Positions 18,154 to 28,962 are shown, numbered from the stretch's first letter. The stretch is 64,000 nt of DNA from Sporocytophaga sp. (GCA_024707265.1 JANQAB010000003.1:1164399-1228398), one strand, 5' to 3'. Notes: a model not told the origin generated them from the letters alone. A program made the numbers and translations.

Positions 18154-21100
18154 CTATAATGTACGTTTTGTTTCTTTCTCTTCAAACGCCTCCACTATAT
18201 CTCCTACTTGAAGGTCATTAAAGCCTTGGAAGCTCAATCCGCACTCATAACCGAATTTCACTTCACTTACATCATCTTTATATCTTTTCAATGAATCGAG
18301 CTTGCCTGTATGGACAACGATACCATCTCTTACAACTCTAACCTTACTTTGTCTTCTGATAAGTCCATCAGTCACGTAGCATCCTGCAATAGTACCAACT
18401 TTTGAAATCTTAAATGTCTCTCTTACTTCAACATTTGCCACAACAACCTCTTCAAGTTTCGGTTCAAGCATACCTTCCATAGCATCTTTCACCTCATTGA
18501 TTGCATCGTAAATGATGGAGTAAAGTCTGATTTCAATTTCCTCCTGATCAGCAAGCCTTCTTGAAGTTGTAGTCGGTCTTACCTGGAAACCAACAATGAT
18601 TGCGTCAGATGCAGAAGCTAACAATACATCCGATTCTGAAATTGCTCCAACAGCTTTATGTATAATTCTAACCTGGATTTCAGGAGTTGATAATTTAAGC
18701 AATGAGTCAGAAAGTGCCTCTACTGAACCATCCACGTCACCTTTAACGATGATATTAAGCTCTTTAAAGTTTCCAATCGCAAGCCTTCTTCCAATTTCAT
18801 CAAGTGTAATATGTTTTCTTGTACGGATACTTTGCTCACGAAGCAATTGTTCCCTCTTAGTTGCGATCTCCCTTGCTTCCCTTTCAGATCCCATAACATG
18901 GAATTTATCCCCCGCCTGAGGAGCACCATTTAGGCCAAGGAGCTGAACAGGAGTAGATGGACCTGCCTTTTTCACTTTAATTCCTCTATGGTCAGTCATT
19001 GCCTTAACCTTACCATAATGAGCGCCTGCTACGACAACATCTCCAACACTAAGAGAACCACTCTGAACAAGAACTGTAGCCAAATAACCACGGCCTTTAT
19101 CGAGAGAAGCTTCTACAATAGTACCAGAAGCATTCCTATTAGGATTTGCCTTTAAATCCAGAATTTCCGCTTCTAATAAAACTTTATCCAACAATTCAGA
19201 AATACCTTTTCCACTCTTCGCAGATATTAATTCACACTGATACTTTCCACCCCAATCTTCTACCAGTATGTTTTCCTTAGCAAGTTCTTCTTTTATTTTA
19301 TCCGGGTTAGCAGTAGGTTTATCTACCTTGTTGATGGCAATTACTATTGGTACACCGGCAACCATCGCATGATTAATTGCCTCTTTGGTTTGAGGCATCA
19401 CACTATCGTCAGCAGCTACAACTATAATTACAATGTCCGTTATTTTAGCTCCCCTGGCACGCATAGCTGTAAACGCTTCGTGACCTGGAGTATCCAGGAA
19501 TGTAATTTTTTTACCTGAATCTGTAGTGACATTGTATGCACCAATGTGCTGAGTAATACCTCCAGCCTCGCCTTGTACTACTTTTGTTTTTCTAATATAA
19601 TCAAGGAGTGAAGTCTTTCCGTGATCGACGTGTCCCATAATTGTTACGATAGGAGCTCTTTCAACCATATCTTCAGGGCGATCCTCAGCCTCCGTTATGA
19701 TTTCTTCATCATCGCTTGAGATAAATTCTGTAGTGTACCCGAATTCATCTGCGATGACAGTAATAGCTTCCGCATCTAACCTTTGATTTATCGAAACAAA
19801 CATACCCAGGCTAAGGCATGTAGAAATAACCTGATTGACAGAAACCTCCATCATCACAGCCAAGTCGTTTGCAGAAATATATTCTGTAACTCTAAGTACT
19901 TTGGCCTGCTCGTGCTCATGGAGCATTCTTTCTTCTTCTGCTTCAGCAAATGCAGACCTTTTATCTTTTCTGTATTTTGCTCTATTAACAGGCCCTTTGT
20001 TTCCGCTTAATTTTGCAAGTGTAGCTTTGATTTGATCCTGAATCTGTTTATCAGAAACCTCCTCTTTTACAACTGGCTTCTTAAAGTTTTTGTTTCTGTT
20101 GTTATTATCACGATTAGCATTTCCAGGTCTATTGGCATTACCTGGTCTGCCGTCTCTAGATGGTGTTCCTGCACCTGTCTGAGTCTGAGGGGATCCTCCT
20201 GCCTGAACAGTAGGTTGCCCTTCCTTACCAGGGATTCTAAGCCTTTTACGCTTTCTTTTAAGTTTCTTTTTGTCTTTGTCATCAGAAGAGGCGACTGGCT
20301 TATTATCCTTTTTCTTAGGCTTATCCGGCAATTCTATCTTACCCATTACAGTAAGACCCTTTAAAGTATCAGCCTTGGCCTTTATTAGTTCCTCTTCCTC
20401 TTGTGGTTTAACAACCGGTGGCATTTGCTGCAGAGGTTTTGTGATTACTTCTTCAGTCACTTGAACCGGTTTTGCAGTTTCCTCCACAGGTATCTCTTCC
20501 TTCTGCACTTCCGGAATTTTAGTTTCCTTAGGTTCAGGCGCAACAGGAGGAACTTCTTCTTCCACTTTAGGCTTTACTGGCTCCTTAACTTCAGCAACCT
20601 CCTGAACCACTTTTACGGGTTTTACGGGAACAGGCTCCTCTTTTACAGTTACCGGTTCTTCTACTTTTTTAACTTCCTTAGGCTGTTCGACAACGGGCTT
20701 AGGTTCTATTATTTCCGCAGATTCTTCAATTTTAGGCTTAGGCTTTTTCTTTTCATTCAGATCTATCTTCCCTAAAACTTTTATTCCCTGCAGCTTTACT
20801 TTTGACAGGTCTGATTCTGAAGTTGCTTCTGCATGCTGTTCCTTAACTGGCTCCGTTTTTACAACCTGCTCTTCAACAGGTTTGCTTTTTTCAGGAGTAG
20901 TATTTTTAATGAAGAACTCTTCATCTTCTTCTTTAGCTCTTTTTCTCAGCTGTATTTTCTGACTCGATGATGATGTTGTCAGAATGCTTTTTACCAATGG
21001 TGAGACCAGACGCTTCTTTTTTATCAAGTGCTGATGATTCGAATTCTTTCATCAGCAAGTTGAATTGTTGAAGCGTAATTTTTGAATTAGGATTATTTTC

Positions 21101-21202
21101 AATTTCAAAGCCTTTAGCAGCAAGGTGTTCTGTAATTGTAGAAAGACCTACATTCAGTTTTCTTGCCACCTGGCTTAGCCTCATCATTTTTTCTTCAGTC
21201 AT
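18154..21202 (-). CDS. infB: Translation initiation factor IF-2, with a one-base frame break near the N-terminus
   Basis: IF-2 places fMet-tRNA on the ribosome using GTP. The main frame (18154-21027) has a long Lys/Glu/Pro/Val-rich linker, then the G domain: [20 protein letters not shown] and NKVDK, then the C-terminal beta barrels. The true N-terminus ([17 protein letters not shown], the IF2-N domain) is in another frame from 21202 and ends in a stop at 20933. Removing one base from the T5 run at 20940-20944 joins both frames into one 1015-residue protein with the expected junction [16 protein letters not shown]. As infB is essential, this is probably a sequence error; reinitiation or frameshifting are alternatives. 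Confidence 0.92.
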
Positions 21203-21240
21203 TACCTAATATTGTAATAATAATAATTGTAAAAGTAATT

Positions 21241-22495
21241 TTATTCGAACTCTTGCTTCAGAATACTAAGAACATCTTCAATCGTTTCCTCTTCTAGCTC
21301 TGTTCTTCTTACAAGGTCTTCTTTTGTTAGAGCCAACACGCTTTTAGCCGTGTCCAGACCAACTCTTTTTTAACTCCTCGATAATCCAGGATTCAATTTC
21401 ATCGCTAAATTCTGAAAGATCGACATCCTCTTCTTCCTGCTCTGAAAGTTCATGGAATACGTCTATCTCCATACCTACAAGTTTACTAGCTAGCTTAATA
21501 TTTTGGCCGCCTTTACCTATAGCAAGCGATACCTGATCCGGTTTTAAGAATACAGAAACGCGCCCTTCATCACCATCAATTTTGATATTTCCAATTTTAG
21601 CAGGACTTAAAGCTCTGGCAATATAAAGTTCCAGATTGTCTGTAAAATTGATAACATCAATATTTTCATTTTCCAACTCTCTAACAATACTGTGAATTCT
21701 GGACCCTTTCATTCCGACACATGCTCCTACAGGATCTATTCTATCGTCATAAGACTCTACAGCTACTTTCGCTCTTTCTCCCGGCTCTCTTACTACTTTT
21801 TTAATAGAGATCAGACCGTCATAAACCTCAGGAACTTCACTTTCAAATAACCTTTCAAGAAAAGCAGGAGATGTTCTGGATAGGATAATTTTAGGATTGC
21901 CATTGTGCATTTCTACACGATGAACAATAGCTCTTGCACTATCACCTTTTCTGAATCTGTCTTTAGGAATTTGTTCACTTCGTGGTAAAACAAGTTCATT
22001 ACCTTCTCCATCTAACAAAAGAACTTCTTTATTCAGAATCTGATACACCTCGCCGGCAATGATTTCGCCAACAATTTCTTTATACTTCTGAAAAAGGATA
22101 TCCTTCTCCAGGTCCTTAATTTTCTGTATTAGAGTTTGGCGGGCGGTCATTACTAATCTTCTACCAAAATCTATAAGCTTAACTTCTTCAGCAACCTCTT
22201 CTCCTACTTCAAAATCTGCCTCTATCTTTCTTGCGTCAGTAAGTGAAATATGTTTATTCTCATCAAAATCAAAACTATCTTCAGCAAATTCATCATCAAC
22301 GATTTCGCGAATTCGCCAAATTTCCAGGTCACCTTTGTCAACATTGATAATCACATCAAAGTTTTCGTCTGTGACAAATTTCTTCCTGATCATTGTTCTG
22401 AAAACATCTTCCAGAATCCTTATCATTGTCGGACGATCAATGTTTTTAAATTTTGCAAATTCCGCAAATGACTCGATTAATATTGAACTCTCCAT
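21241..22495 (-). CDS. nusA: Transcription factor NusA, frame-broken near the C-terminus
   Basis: NusA controls pausing, termination and antitermination by RNA polymerase. The order is normal: N-terminal polymerase-binding domain (1-125), S1 domain, then KH1/KH2 with VGMKGSRIHSIV and IGKGGQNIKLASKL. As written the frame stops at 21344 after 383 residues with the unnatural tail SWSGHG. Removing one base from the T6 run at 21366-21371 gives 417 residues ending in a helical module (VGLDTAKSVLALTKEDLV... to a stop at 21241-21243), as in relatives. It starts 5 bases past the restored rimP stop and lies in rimP-nusA-infB. Confidence 0.92.
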
Positions 22496-22499
22496 TTCT

Positions 22500-22972
22500 T
22501 TATTTAAATGAAACTAGAACATTTGTTTTCTTAATATCACTGAAAGCGATCTGACAGCTTTCTATTATAATTTTTTTTGACGATTTATCTTTTTTTCTGC
22601 ATCCAGAACTATTAACTCTTCATTAACTTCTTTCAGCAGACCATTAATTTGACTATCGTCTAATAATGTAACACTTACTCTTCGACCAATATTCCTATAA
22701 TATTGTCTCTTTAGTTTCAATGGCTGATCAATCCCTGGAGAAGAAACTTCCAATACATAGGCAGCATCAATTAAGTTAGTTTCTTCGATCTCGTTTCCAA
22801 CCTTTCTGCTCAAATAAGCACACGTATCGATATCCACTCCATTATCTCCATCCAAAGTTATGCTTATCTTCTGCCTACCAGAATTGCCTGTAATCACCAA
22901 ATCAACAATGAACAAATCATCACTGGAAAGGTTTTTTTCTGCAATCTGAAGTATCTTCTCCTCTATCTTCAT
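22500..22972 (-). CDS. rimP: Ribosome maturation factor RimP, frame-broken near the C-terminus
   Basis: RimP helps 30S subunit maturation. The N-terminal domain (VDLVITGNSGRQKISITLDGD...) and the core YVLEVSSPGIDQPL are clear. As written the frame ends at 22565 after 135 residues. Adding one base to the T8 run at 22571-22578 (A8 on the coding strand) restores 157 residues ending IAFSDIKKTNVLVSF, the expected C-terminal SH3-like strand. This break is a missing base, or two surplus, unlike most others in the window. The restored stop is 5 bases before the nusA start. First gene of its operon. Confidence 0.9.
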
Positions 22973-22990
22973 TAAACAATTTATAAATAA

Positions 22991-23013
22991 AAGAGGGGAC
23001 TATGTCCCCTCTT
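22991..23013 (-). promoter_or_regulatory. Leader hairpin with U-rich tail upstream of rimP-nusA-infB
   Basis: On the minus strand AAGAGGGGAC-ATA-GTCCCCTCTT forms a perfect 10-bp GC-rich stem with a 3-base loop, followed by TTATTTAT. It lies 18 bases before the rimP ATG and downstream of the candidate promoter at 23043-23072, so it is in the mRNA leader. The form is that of an intrinsic terminator, which makes attenuation of the operon possible. No minus-strand gene lies upstream that it could terminate. Confidence 0.6.
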
Positions 23014-23042
23014 AATCATACTTATCCTAAATTTGAACAATG

Positions 23043-23072
23043 CAAAATTAACCAAAATTCTTTTTTTTCAAA
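23043..23072 (-). promoter_or_regulatory. Bacteroidota-type promoter of rimP-nusA-infB
   Basis: On the minus strand TTTG (23069-23072) and TAATTTTG (23043-23050) are separated by 18 bases, close to the -33/-7 pattern TTTG N19-21 TAnnTTTG. Transcription should begin near 23037, giving a leader of about 65 bases that contains the hairpin. Confidence 0.6.
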
Positions 23073-23118
23073 AAATATTACCTAAAATTAAATTTAATTT
23101 ACACAAATAATACTTTCA

Positions 23119-24206
23119 ATGAAATCCGTTAAACACCATTGGTTTTCAGTGAATTTAATTTTCACAGTTCTAATTTGGGGGGGGAATTCTTTTCGTATAC
23201 CTTTCAAATGAATTTCCTCCGCAAAAAGTTCCTATTTTTACTTTTATACCCTTATTAATTCCGATTTTTGCCTTAATTAATATTTCATTGATCATTTTTT
23301 ATTTTTTTAAAAAAAAGTATTTTAAATCAATTCTATTTTTTTCCCTATTTCTTTTGGCTGGTTATAAATACATCGGGAGAACATTTCAATTAAGCTTAGA
23401 TCAAAAAGAAGAACAAGAGCCAATAAACATTTTAAGCTATAATGTCCGGGTTTTTAATGCATATCATAATCAGGATGATCCAAAAATCAAGCGATCCCAA
23501 AACTCAATCAATTGGATAAAAAAAAGTGGGTCTGAGATCGTCTGTATCCAGGAGTTTTATACAAACAAAAATATTAAAGATCTGAACACAGTTAAAATCT
23601 TAAAAAAAAAGTTACGCTAACTCGTGCATTATTCCATATTATGATATTCCTCCTCAAAAACTTGGGTTGGCAATATTTTCCAAATATAAAATTCTCAAAT
23701 CCGGGGAGGTAAAATTCAAGAGCAGCACCTTCAACCAGGCCATATTCGCAGATATTAATATAAGTAAAAATAAAATTCTGCGAGTTTACAATGTCCATCT
23801 ACAGTCAATGAATATTGACCAAAAAATTTTTTCAGGGACTCAAGTTGAAAAAGAGCTTTTATTTACATCAATAAGAAAATATAAAAATGGAGCTCTCGAA
23901 AGAGCTGAACAAATAAAACAAATACTGAACCATGTACAAAATAGCCCTTATCCTACAATTGTCTGTGGAGATTTTAATGATGTTCCCTATAGTTATGTTT
24001 ATGAGCAATTCAAAAATCTTCTGAAAAACGGATTTGAGGAAAAGGGAAATGGATTCGGATTTACTTATTCAGGGAAATATTCATTTTTAAGAATTGACAA
24101 TATTTTTGCTTCGAAACAAATCAAATTTATCAAATTTAACACTCATAATTCTGTCTGGGGATCTGACCATTTCCCGATTTCTGCAAACGTTTTTATAGAA
24201 AATTAA
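23119..24206 (+). pseudogene. Membrane-anchored endonuclease/exonuclease/phosphatase-family protein, two frame breaks
   Basis: EEP-fold hydrolase with N-terminal membrane segments. As written it is in three frames: 23119-23184 (MKSVKHHWFSVNLIFTVLI), 23177-23620 (membrane segments, then ILSYNVRVFN and CIQEF), and 23602-24206 (GLAIFSKY, VYNVHLQS, CGDFNDVPYS and SDHFPISA, the catalytic motifs). Dropping one base from the G8 run at 23177-23184 and one from the A9 run at 23602-23610 gives a single 361-residue protein of normal layout. The catalytic Asn, Glu and Asp/His residues are intact, so sequence error, phase variation or very recent decay are possible. Substrate unknown. Confidence 0.8.
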
Positions 24207-24248
24207 TTTTTATCGAGTCATTACCCTTGTTTTATTTAAATTCGCAGC

Positions 24249-25736
24249 ATGAATATGGAGTTAAAAATCTATAATACACTTTCCAGAGAGAAGGAAGTAT
24301 TTGAACCCATACTTGCACCCTATGTAGGAATGTATGTATGTGGCCCAACAGTTTATGGGGATCCTCACCTAGGTCATGCAAGAGCAGCAATAACATTCGA
24401 TATAGTTTTCAGATACCTTCAATTTCTCGGATTTAAAGTCAGATATGTAAGAAATATTACTGATGTGGGTCATCTGGAAAATGATGCAGACGAAGGGGAA
24501 GACAAAATTGCAAAAAAGGCAAAACTTGAGCAATTGGAACCCATGGAGGTTGTTCAGTATTATACTGATGCTTACCACAGAATTATGAATAAGATGAATA
24601 TCTTGTCTCCTTCTATTGAGCCACATGCAAGCGGCCATATTATTGAGCAAATTGATCTTACTGAAAAAATTATAGAAAGTGGTTTTGCTTATGTGGTAGA
24701 TGGCTCGGTCTATTTTGATGTAGTTAAATATTCAAAATCAAACCACTATGGAAAGCTTTCAGGAAGAGTTATAGAGGATTTAATAACCGGAACAAGAGAG
24801 CTTGATGGGTCTGGAAAGGCTAATGCTCTTGATTTTGCGCTCTGGAAAAAAGCATCTCCGGAACATATTATGAAGTGGCAATCGCCATGGGGAGAGGGAT
24901 TCCCAGGATGGCATATTGAATGTTCCGCAATGAGCACCAAGTACCTGGGAAAACATTTTGATATCCATGGCGGAGGAATGGACTTAATGTTCCCTCATCA
25001 TGAATGTGAAATAGCACAAGCAACCGCTGGAAATCATGCTGAACCAGCAAAATATTGGATGCATAATAATATGATCACCATTAATGGGCAGAAAATGGGA
25101 AAATCTCTCGGAAACTTCATCACAATGGATGAGCTTTTTTCCGGAAAACATTCTCTGTTAAAGCAGGCTTATTCGCCAATGACCATCAAGTTTTTTATTT
25201 TGCAGGCTCACTACAGATCCACATTAGACTTTTCAAATGAGGCATTGATTGCGGCGCAAAAAGGTTATAAAAAACTTTTGAATGGTTTAAAGCTCATTAG
25301 ATCTCTAAGTCAGAATCCTGAGATTTCAGAACCATGCAATGAAGCTTTGGATACTGAACTAAAAAAGCTATCTGACGCTTGTTTCGAAGGGCTGAATGAT
25401 GATTTTAATACAGCAATAACTATTGCCAGCTTATTTAACCTCTTGAAAAAAGTAAATGGATTTCAGACAGGTGCACTAAATATTAATCAAATTACTTCCG
25501 AAACTCTAAGTAAAGTAAAAGATACTTTTATTAACATAACTGAAAATATTCTTGGGCTTGTCGAGGAAGGAATTAATGAAAATGAATCTTTAATTGAAGG
25601 CTTACTTGAATTTTACAAGGATGCAAAATCTGTCAAAGATTATGAGAAAGTCGATAAAATCAGAAAGTATTTTAAAGAAGCGGGTCTTGTAATAAGAGAC
25701 TCTAAAAACTCTATTGATTGGGCATATGAAGAATAA
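24249..25736 (+). CDS. cysS: Cysteinyl-tRNA synthetase
   Basis: Class I synthetase charging tRNA-Cys. The 495-residue protein has the HIGH-type signature within [14 protein letters not shown], the zinc-ligand region with WHIECSAMS and HHECEIAQ, and the KMSKS-type loop [11 protein letters not shown], followed by the DALR helical domain. Length is normal. Its 3' end overlaps the start of the M28 peptidase gene by 11 bases, suggesting cotranscription. Confidence 0.96.
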   Translation: MNMELKIYNTLSREKEVFEPILAPYVGMYVCGPTVYGDPHLGHARAAITFDIVFRYLQFLGFKVRYVRNITDVGHLENDADEGEDKIAKKAKLEQLEPMEVVQYYTDAYHRIMNKMNILSPSIEPHASGHIIEQIDLTEKIIESGFAYVVDGSVYFDVVKYSKSNHYGKLSGRVIEDLITGTRELDGSGKANALDFALWKKASPEHIMKWQSPWGEGFPGWHIECSAMSTKYLGKHFDIHGGGMDLMFPHHECEIAQATAGNHAEPAKYWMHNNMITINGQKMGKSLGNFITMDELFSGKHSLLKQAYSPMTIKFFILQAHYRSTLDFSNEALIAAQKGYKKLLNGLKLIRSLSQNPEISEPCNEALDTELKKLSDACFEGLNDDFNTAITIASLFNLLKKVNGFQTGALNINQITSETLSKVKDTFINITENILGLVEEGINENESLIEGLLEFYKDAKSVKDYEKVDKIRKYFKEAGLVIRDSKNSIDWAYEE

Positions 25737-26715
25737 TTTTTCTATAGCAATAATTGCAGCATTCTCTTTCTTTATTCTTCTTTCCTGCGGAGAGGATAAA
25801 CCAAAACAGGATAAGCAACCTCAGGTATCCAGGTCCTTAGTCCCTGCGCCTCTGTTTAACAGTGACTCAGCATATAAATTTGTAGAACAGCAAGTTGCAT
25901 TTGGTCCAAGAGTACCTAATACTCCTGCTCACCAGAAATGTGCTACATTTCTTATTTCAAAATTACAATCCTTCGCAGACACTATAATTGTGCAGGAATT
26001 TCAGGCAAAAGCTTTTGATGGGAAAATGCTGAATCTTAAAAACATAAAAGCTTCATTTAATCTAAAAGCAACCAAAAGAATATTACTGACTGCTCATTGG
26101 GATTCAAGGCCATTTGCAGATCAGGATTCAATAAACCAAAAGAGTCCGATACTTGGAGCAAATGACGGAGCTAGTGGTGTTGGAGTACTTATAGAAATTG
26201 CCAGGTTGCTTAATGAAAATAAAAAGCCAAATGTAGGGGTTGATATCATTTTATTTGATGGGGAAGATTATGGGCAACCTGAATTCCATCAGGGACCTCA
26301 GCAGCATGATTCATGGTGTCTGGGTTCTCAATATTGGGCAAAGAACAAAGGTGATTACACCGCATACTTCGGCATTTTGCTTGATATGGTTGGCGGTAAA
26401 GATGCTAAATTCGGAATGGAAGGAACTTCTATGGTCTTTGCCCCCTCTGTAGTTAAAAAAGTATGGGACATAGCAAACAGACTTGGATTTGGTAAACACT
26501 TTATTTACCAGGAGACTCCTCAGATAACTGATGACCATCTTTATGTGAATCAAATAGCCAAAATACCAATGATAGATATTATAGAATTTGATAATTCGGA
26601 TGGAAATTATTTTGGATCATACTGGCACACTCATAATGATAATATGAGTGTAATTGATAAAAACACTTTAAAAGCCGTGGGCCAGACAGTTCTTCAGACG
26701 GTTTATGAAGAATAA
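25726..26715 (+). CDS. M28-family lipoprotein, glutaminyl-peptide cyclotransferase-like
   Basis: Zinc-dependent M28-fold protein, probably exported and lipid-anchored. The start at 25726 gives [13 protein letters not shown] and a lipobox LLSC with the Cys about residue 20; the in-frame ATG at 25714 adds four residues. Metal ligands are visible in order: H in [10 protein letters not shown] in [13 protein letters not shown] in DGEDYG, D in [10 protein letters not shown], and H in YWHTHND. These and the sequence around them resemble bacterial glutaminyl cyclases, which form N-terminal pyroglutamate on exported proteins; an aminopeptidase role is the alternative. The 3' end overlaps the convergent LD-carboxypeptidase gene by 13 bases. 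Confidence 0.82.
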   Translation: MKNNFSIAIIAAFSFFILLSCGEDKPKQDKQPQVSRSLVPAPLFNSDSAYKFVEQQVAFGPRVPNTPAHQKCATFLISKLQSFADTIIVQEFQAKAFDGKMLNLKNIKASFNLKATKRILLTAHWDSRPFADQDSINQKSPILGANDGASGVGVLIEIARLLNENKKPNVGVDIILFDGEDYGQPEFHQGPQQHDSWCLGSQYWAKNKGDYTAYFGILLDMVGGKDAKFGMEGTSMVFAPSVVKKVWDIANRLGFGKHFIYQETPQITDDHLYVNQIAKIPMIDIIEFDNSDGNYFGSYWHTHNDNMSVIDKNTLKAVGQTVLQTVYEE

Positions 26716-27629
26716 TTTAAATTTTCTGTGATATTGTAGGCCAATACAGTCTCCTTTGATTCTACGGCAAGATTATATTTTGCTCCGAATATAAAAGCTC
26801 TGTTGTCTTCTTCATGCCCTGCCGGAAAATTATACCCGACAGGATATTCATATTCTTTAACGGCATCAGCAATTATTTCAAAAGCTGATTTCCCGAAAGG
26901 CACGATGTTATCTGACATATCGCTAAAATGGCCTACAATCAGGCCTTTTAACTTATCCAACTTTCCAGCTCTTTTGAGCTGAACCATCATCCTATCAATC
27001 CTGTAAAGATTTTCTCCAACATCTTCAATAAATAAAATCTTGTCCACTGTTGAAATATCAGAACTGGTCCCTATAAGTGAAACAAGAATAGATAGATTGC
27101 CTCCAACAATTTGCCCTTCTGTATAACCTATCCGATTTAATTCATGAAATGGAAAGTAAAAAGTACTAAGTTTTCCAAATAAGATATCTCTTAGTGTATA
27201 AATAGAATGATGGTTTTTATTTTTACCAAAGACCACTGGCATGCTCGAATGTATCGATTGAAAACCCAATGAATTCAGATGAGATAACAAAACAGTGACA
27301 TCGCTAAATCCCGCAATCCACTTGGGTTGTGTTTCAAATCCACTAAAACTTATATCGTCAATAATCCTTGAAGTACCATATCCTCCTCTTGCACAAACAA
27401 TTGCTTTTACATCCTGATCATCTAAAAATTCTTGTAAATCGGAGAATCTTTCTTCGTCAGTTCCTGCAAACTGATTGTAATGGTTATAACAATTTTTTCC
27501 AACCCTGACTTCAAATCCCCAGCTTCTGATAATTTCAATACCAGCATTGAGCTCTTCAGGAAGAAAATTCTTAGCTGTAGCTACTATCCCAACAATGTCA
27601 CCAACCTTGAGAAAATCAGGTTTTTTCAT
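26703..27629 (-). CDS. LD-carboxypeptidase (S66 family)
   Basis: S66 serine peptidase, which removes the terminal D-Ala from murein tetrapeptides (LdcA type) or cleaves related substrates (MccF type). From MKKPDFLKVGD the protein is 308 residues; an upstream TTG extension of 23 residues looks spurious. The family motifs are the ARGGYGTSRIID loop, nucleophile Ser in AGFSDVTVLL, Glu in FIEDVGENLYRID, and His in PAGHEEDNRAF. No signal peptide, so recycling of cytoplasmic muropeptides fits best. It follows the ompH terminator and so probably has its own promoter. Confidence 0.88.
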   Translation of the reverse strand: MKKPDFLKVGDIVGIVATAKNFLPEELNAGIEIIRSWGFEVRVGKNCYNHYNQFAGTDEERFSDLQEFLDDQDVKAIVCARGGYGTSRIIDDISFSGFETQPKWIAGFSDVTVLLSHLNSLGFQSIHSSMPVVFGKNKNHHSIYTLRDILFGKLSTFYFPFHELNRIGYTEGQIVGGNLSILVSLIGTSSDISTVDKILFIEDVGENLYRIDRMMVQLKRAGKLDKLKGLIVGHFSDMSDNIVPFGKSAFEIIADAVKEYEYPVGYNFPAGHEEDNRAFIFGAKYNLAVESKETVLAYNITENLNYSS

Positions 27630-27684
27630 AAAATTATAATGGTATAAAATCTTTATTTGTTTAAAGTAAAATGAGAGCTGAAAC

Positions 27685-27712
27685 AAAAAAAGCCTCACTA
27701 GGAGGCTTTTTT
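27685..27712 (-). terminator. Intrinsic terminator after the ompH pair
   Basis: AGCCTC (27691-27696) and GAGGCT (27702-27707) with a 5-base loop are flanked by A6 and T6, so a U tract follows in either direction. It lies just after the distal ompH stop and ends the long minus-strand envelope operon. Confidence 0.8.
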
Positions 27713-27730
27713 ATTCTTAACGTATATTAA

Positions 27731-28393
27731 TTATTTCTTTTTTACCGGAGCTCCTGATCCTGCTGGTTTAGATTCAGCTGGTTTTGGCTGCGTTGTAGTT
27801 CCACTTCCACTTCCTGTTCCAATGCCAGTATTGTCTGTTGCACCCGCAGCTGGAGGCGTTACTCCCAGTTTCTTAAGCACCAAGTCGGAGATGTTATCCT
27901 CTTTGCTTTTTGCATAAAGAATAATAGCAGACCCACCATAATCAGCATGAGTACTGAAAATATAAGAGTAGTTATTTTCCTCTGCTACCTGATCAATTGC
28001 CTTTTGAATTTTCTCAAGCACAGGCTCTAACAAAGACACTTGTTTCTTTTGAAGACTAGTCTGTGCATTTTCTTCAAATTGCTTGATAGAATTCTGCATA
28101 TTCATCAACTCCTTTTCTTTGTCCTCCTTTATAAGGTCAGTAAACAAATTTGCCTGAACGCCTTTTTGATAGTCCTGAAGCTTCTTTTCATACTCAGTAT
28201 ATTTACTTTGCAATTGAGCCTGAAGTTGTTTTTCATAATCTTTCAACTCTGATTCTATCTTCTTTGCTTCAGGTAATAATCCTAATATATAATCAAGGTT
28301 AGTATAACCCAATTTCAAATTTGACTGTGCACTGGCTAAAAAATTTCCAGCAAATAGAAGCAAAAATGCAGTAACGAATAGTTTTGTTTTCAT
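27731..28393 (-). CDS. OmpH/Skp-family periplasmic chaperone, second copy, with low-complexity tail
   Basis: Skp-type chaperone that holds unfolded outer-membrane proteins for BamA. The signal peptide ends near ASAQ, followed by NLKLGYTNLDYIL, the usual first strand. A long charged coiled coil (about 40-130) forms the tentacles, then the C-terminal strand SYIFSTHADYGGSAIILYAK. Unlike its neighbour it carries about 40 extra residues rich in Gly, Thr, Pro and Lys, ending in PVKKK. It lies 32 bases after the other ompH copy and just before the terminator. Confidence 0.88.
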   Translation of the reverse strand: MKTKLFVTAFLLLFAGNFLASAQSNLKLGYTNLDYILGLLPEAKKIESELKDYEKQLQAQLQSKYTEYEKKLQDYQKGVQANLFTDLIKEDKEKELMNMQNSIKQFEENAQTSLQKKQVSLLEPVLEKIQKAIDQVAEENNYSYIFSTHADYGGSAIILYAKSKEDNISDLVLKKLGVTPPAAGATDNTGIGTGSGSGTTTQPKPAESKPAGSGAPVKKK

Positions 28394-28425
28394 GTCGTAA
28401 ATATAATAGAAAATTTAATTTAAGG

Positions 28426-28959
28426 TTATTTTTCCGCAGTGTCATTAGGATCACCAAGACCTAGTTCTTCGAGTACATAATCAGTATAGTCGTGAATAGG
28501 ATTGGTATATACCATTACCAGATCTCCGGATTTATCAAAAATAATCTGTAGACTTTTTGATTTAGCTACTTTTTCAACGGCTTCGAACACTTTATCTTGC
28601 ACCGGCTTCATTAACTCCTGTCTCTTCAGGAATATCATCCCCTCAAAACCAAAAATCTTTTTTTGATATTCTTTAATTGCCTTTTCTCTTCCAGCCAAAG
28701 TATCCAGGCGCTCCTTTTTCATATCTTCAGTGAGCAAAATTTCTTCGGCTTTAAAGTCCGTTTGCATCTTTTCATACTCCTTCTTCATCTTTTCGATCTC
28801 TGCCTGCCACTTGGAAGAAAGCATGTTTAGTTCCTTTTCAGCTTTAGAATATTCCGGTAATTTTTTCAGAATATAGTCACTATCAATATATCCAAACTTT
28901 TGAGCATTACTGCTAAGTGTAATCAGACAAAGTAATAATAGTAATCCTAAAGTTCTCAT
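28426..28959 (-). CDS. OmpH/Skp-family periplasmic chaperone, first copy
   Basis: Skp-type chaperone of 177 residues. The signal peptide MRTLGLLLLLCLITLSSNAQ is followed by KFGYIDSDYILKKLPEY, a coiled-coil of alternating Lys/Glu (about 40-120), and a final strand IIFDKSGDLVMVYTNP. It starts 3 bases after bamA, the partner that receives its clients, and forms a pair with the next ompH gene. Two ompH copies after bamA is the normal arrangement in Bacteroidota. Confidence 0.92.
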   Translation of the reverse strand: MRTLGLLLLLCLITLSSNAQKFGYIDSDYILKKLPEYSKAEKELNMLSSKWQAEIEKMKKEYEKMQTDFKAEEILLTEDMKKERLDTLAGREKAIKEYQKKIFGFEGMIFLKRQELMKPVQDKVFEAVEKVAKSKSLQIIFDKSGDLVMVYTNPIHDYTDYVLEELGLGDPNDTAEK

Positions 28960-28962
28960 GTT

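Noticed and set aside
20032..20775. Plus-strand frames opposite infB
   Set aside because: Phe/Leu/Arg-rich translations are mirror images of the Lys/Glu/Pro-rich IF-2 linker.
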